Below, in pieces: positions 42,911 through 43,766 of a stretch of DNA of 43,766 nucleotides; position 1 is the first letter of the stretch, and every line of letters begins with the position of its first letter. Both the position numbers and the translations under genes were made by a program. Origin of the DNA: Pelargonium cotyledonis (taxonomy: Eukaryota; Streptophyta; Magnoliopsida; Geraniales; Geraniaceae); NCBI GenBank assembly GCA_036897625.1, contig JAYMTA010000086.1, forward strand, positions 1-43,766, in the 5' to 3' direction. The notes under the pieces are model-generated. The model did no database searches. It saw only the letters and a list, made by a program, of their open reading frames with translations, and was not told the DNA's origin.

Positions 42911-43696
42911 ACAAAAATGTGTATTATGTATACGAATATATTTTATGTAATAAAATGGCCAAATCACCAAATTTTGAAATACAAGTGTTTTCAATCATCA
43001 ATAAGTCAAATTGTACAAATTTTGTTAAGGAAAAGAATCTCTATTATATCAAACGTTATTGCACTCAAATTTATCAAGATAATAAATAAATATTAACAAA
43101 CCTCTTTTTGGTTTAAACATGCACAACTCGAACCACGTGTAAATGTGTGGTTTTGTTCGACCTCATTTGATTGAAAATTGATTATGTTTAATTTATCCAG
43201 CTCAAGGTTGGAAAAATGTGGATTCAGTTTTAGATGTCCCCGAGTTTGAGTGAGCACACGTAACTCAACTTGAAAATTTATAGGTTTGAGTCACATAAAA
43301 TGAACTAGACCTTGTGTCAAGTTCAAATTGAATATTCTTTCAAAATTCATGTGTTAAGACAAGACAAATCCAACACCTAAAAATTAAATCTAGCCCGAGG
43401 TTTAGTTTATTTTATGTGACTCGATCCCATAAATTTTCCAATTGAGTTACGGGTGCTCGTTCTCTTTCGGGCAAGCATTTTAACCTGAACATGAAACTCG
43501 AACCCAAAATTCAAATTATCACTTTTTTGCCGATTCAAAATTTTATCTTATTATGAATTAAAATCCAATAATCTCATAATAAATTAAACAATTTTGAATC
43601 TGATAAAAAAAACATCTCCTAAAGTTCAGGATCAGCGAGTAATTATTTATTTATTTATTTATTAATTTTCACGTACTTTTAATTTTAATTACTCTC

Positions 43697-43766
43697 ATGG
43701 AATGCTCCGCCGATCACCTGAGCCACCTCCTCGGCCGGCTCCCCCCTCAAACCCCCCACCCCTCCG
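43697..43766 (+). CDS. possible 5' end of another gene, cut by the window edge
   Basis: Base composition changes sharply from about 30% GC to strongly GC-rich at an ATG (43697-43699). The frame stays open for 23 codons to the edge (MECSADHLSHLLGRLPPQTP...). No family can be recognised from so few residues. The jump in composition is the main evidence. It could equally be the end of a minus-strand gene. Confidence 0.3.
   Translation, partial: MECSADHLSHLLGRLPPQTPHPS

Larger units (their letters stand above)
41879..43690. other. 3' flank of the RIN13-like gene and AT-rich spacer
   Basis: It holds the RIN13-like 3' UTR, a 38-base direct duplication at 42370-42445, a Stowaway-like MITE at 42656-42910, and GGGTT/CGAACC-type repeat fragments at 42440-42545 and about 43120-43510. 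No gene is supported before 43697. Confidence 0.55.

Overview
The window is nuclear DNA of a flowering plant, most likely a eudicot. Support: spliced genes with short AT-rich introns, gene families typical of plants (Psb28 with a chloroplast transit peptide, a MUR3 xyloglucan galactosyltransferase, an RIN13-like protein, a plant-type aromatic amino acid decarboxylase), TGGGCC/G-box promoters, and many small DNA transposons. The species cannot be named from the sequence.

Layout: upstream DNA with a CACTA transposon end (about 539-830); PSB28 on + (1685-4058, 2 exons); an intergenic stretch with a fold-back element and a diverged tandem array (4059-7120); MUR3 on - (7121-8899, no intron in the CDS); a gene-poor stretch (9.5-13.2 kb); NDUFA9 of mitochondrial complex I on - (13206-17352, 12 exons, 391 aa); a group II PLP aromatic L-amino acid decarboxylase on - (18520-26213, 12 exons, 489 aa); a DENN-domain protein on - (27479-34708, 17 exons, 852 aa); a divergent intergenic region; an RIN13-like protein on + (38182-41878, 3 exons, 728 aa); and a repeat-bearing flank with the possible 5' end of another gene at the right edge.

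I assembled the exon models by hand from reading frame, splice dinucleotides and family conservation. The phases close in every case. From memory, the order RIN13 - DENN - aromatic decarboxylase/aldehyde synthase - NDUFA9 - MUR3 matches the Arabidopsis At2g20310-At2g20370 interval, so most of the window looks like one old conserved block. The genes do not form a pathway; they are housekeeping or metabolic neighbours (photosystem II assembly, cell-wall glycosylation, respiration, aromatic amine metabolism, vesicle traffic, immunity).

The least ordinary property is the amount of local tandem duplication inside genes: PSB28 intron 1, NDUFA9 intron 2, decarboxylase intron 10 (where the end of exon 10 is carried in the repeat), the probable DENN 5' UTR intron, and three separate in-frame repeat arrays in one exon of the RIN13-like gene. 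Many short inverted-repeat elements, including a hAT-like family, and fossil TRIM-type LTR elements fill the introns and spacers. I found no convincing new multi-gene system, tRNA, rRNA or CRISPR array.
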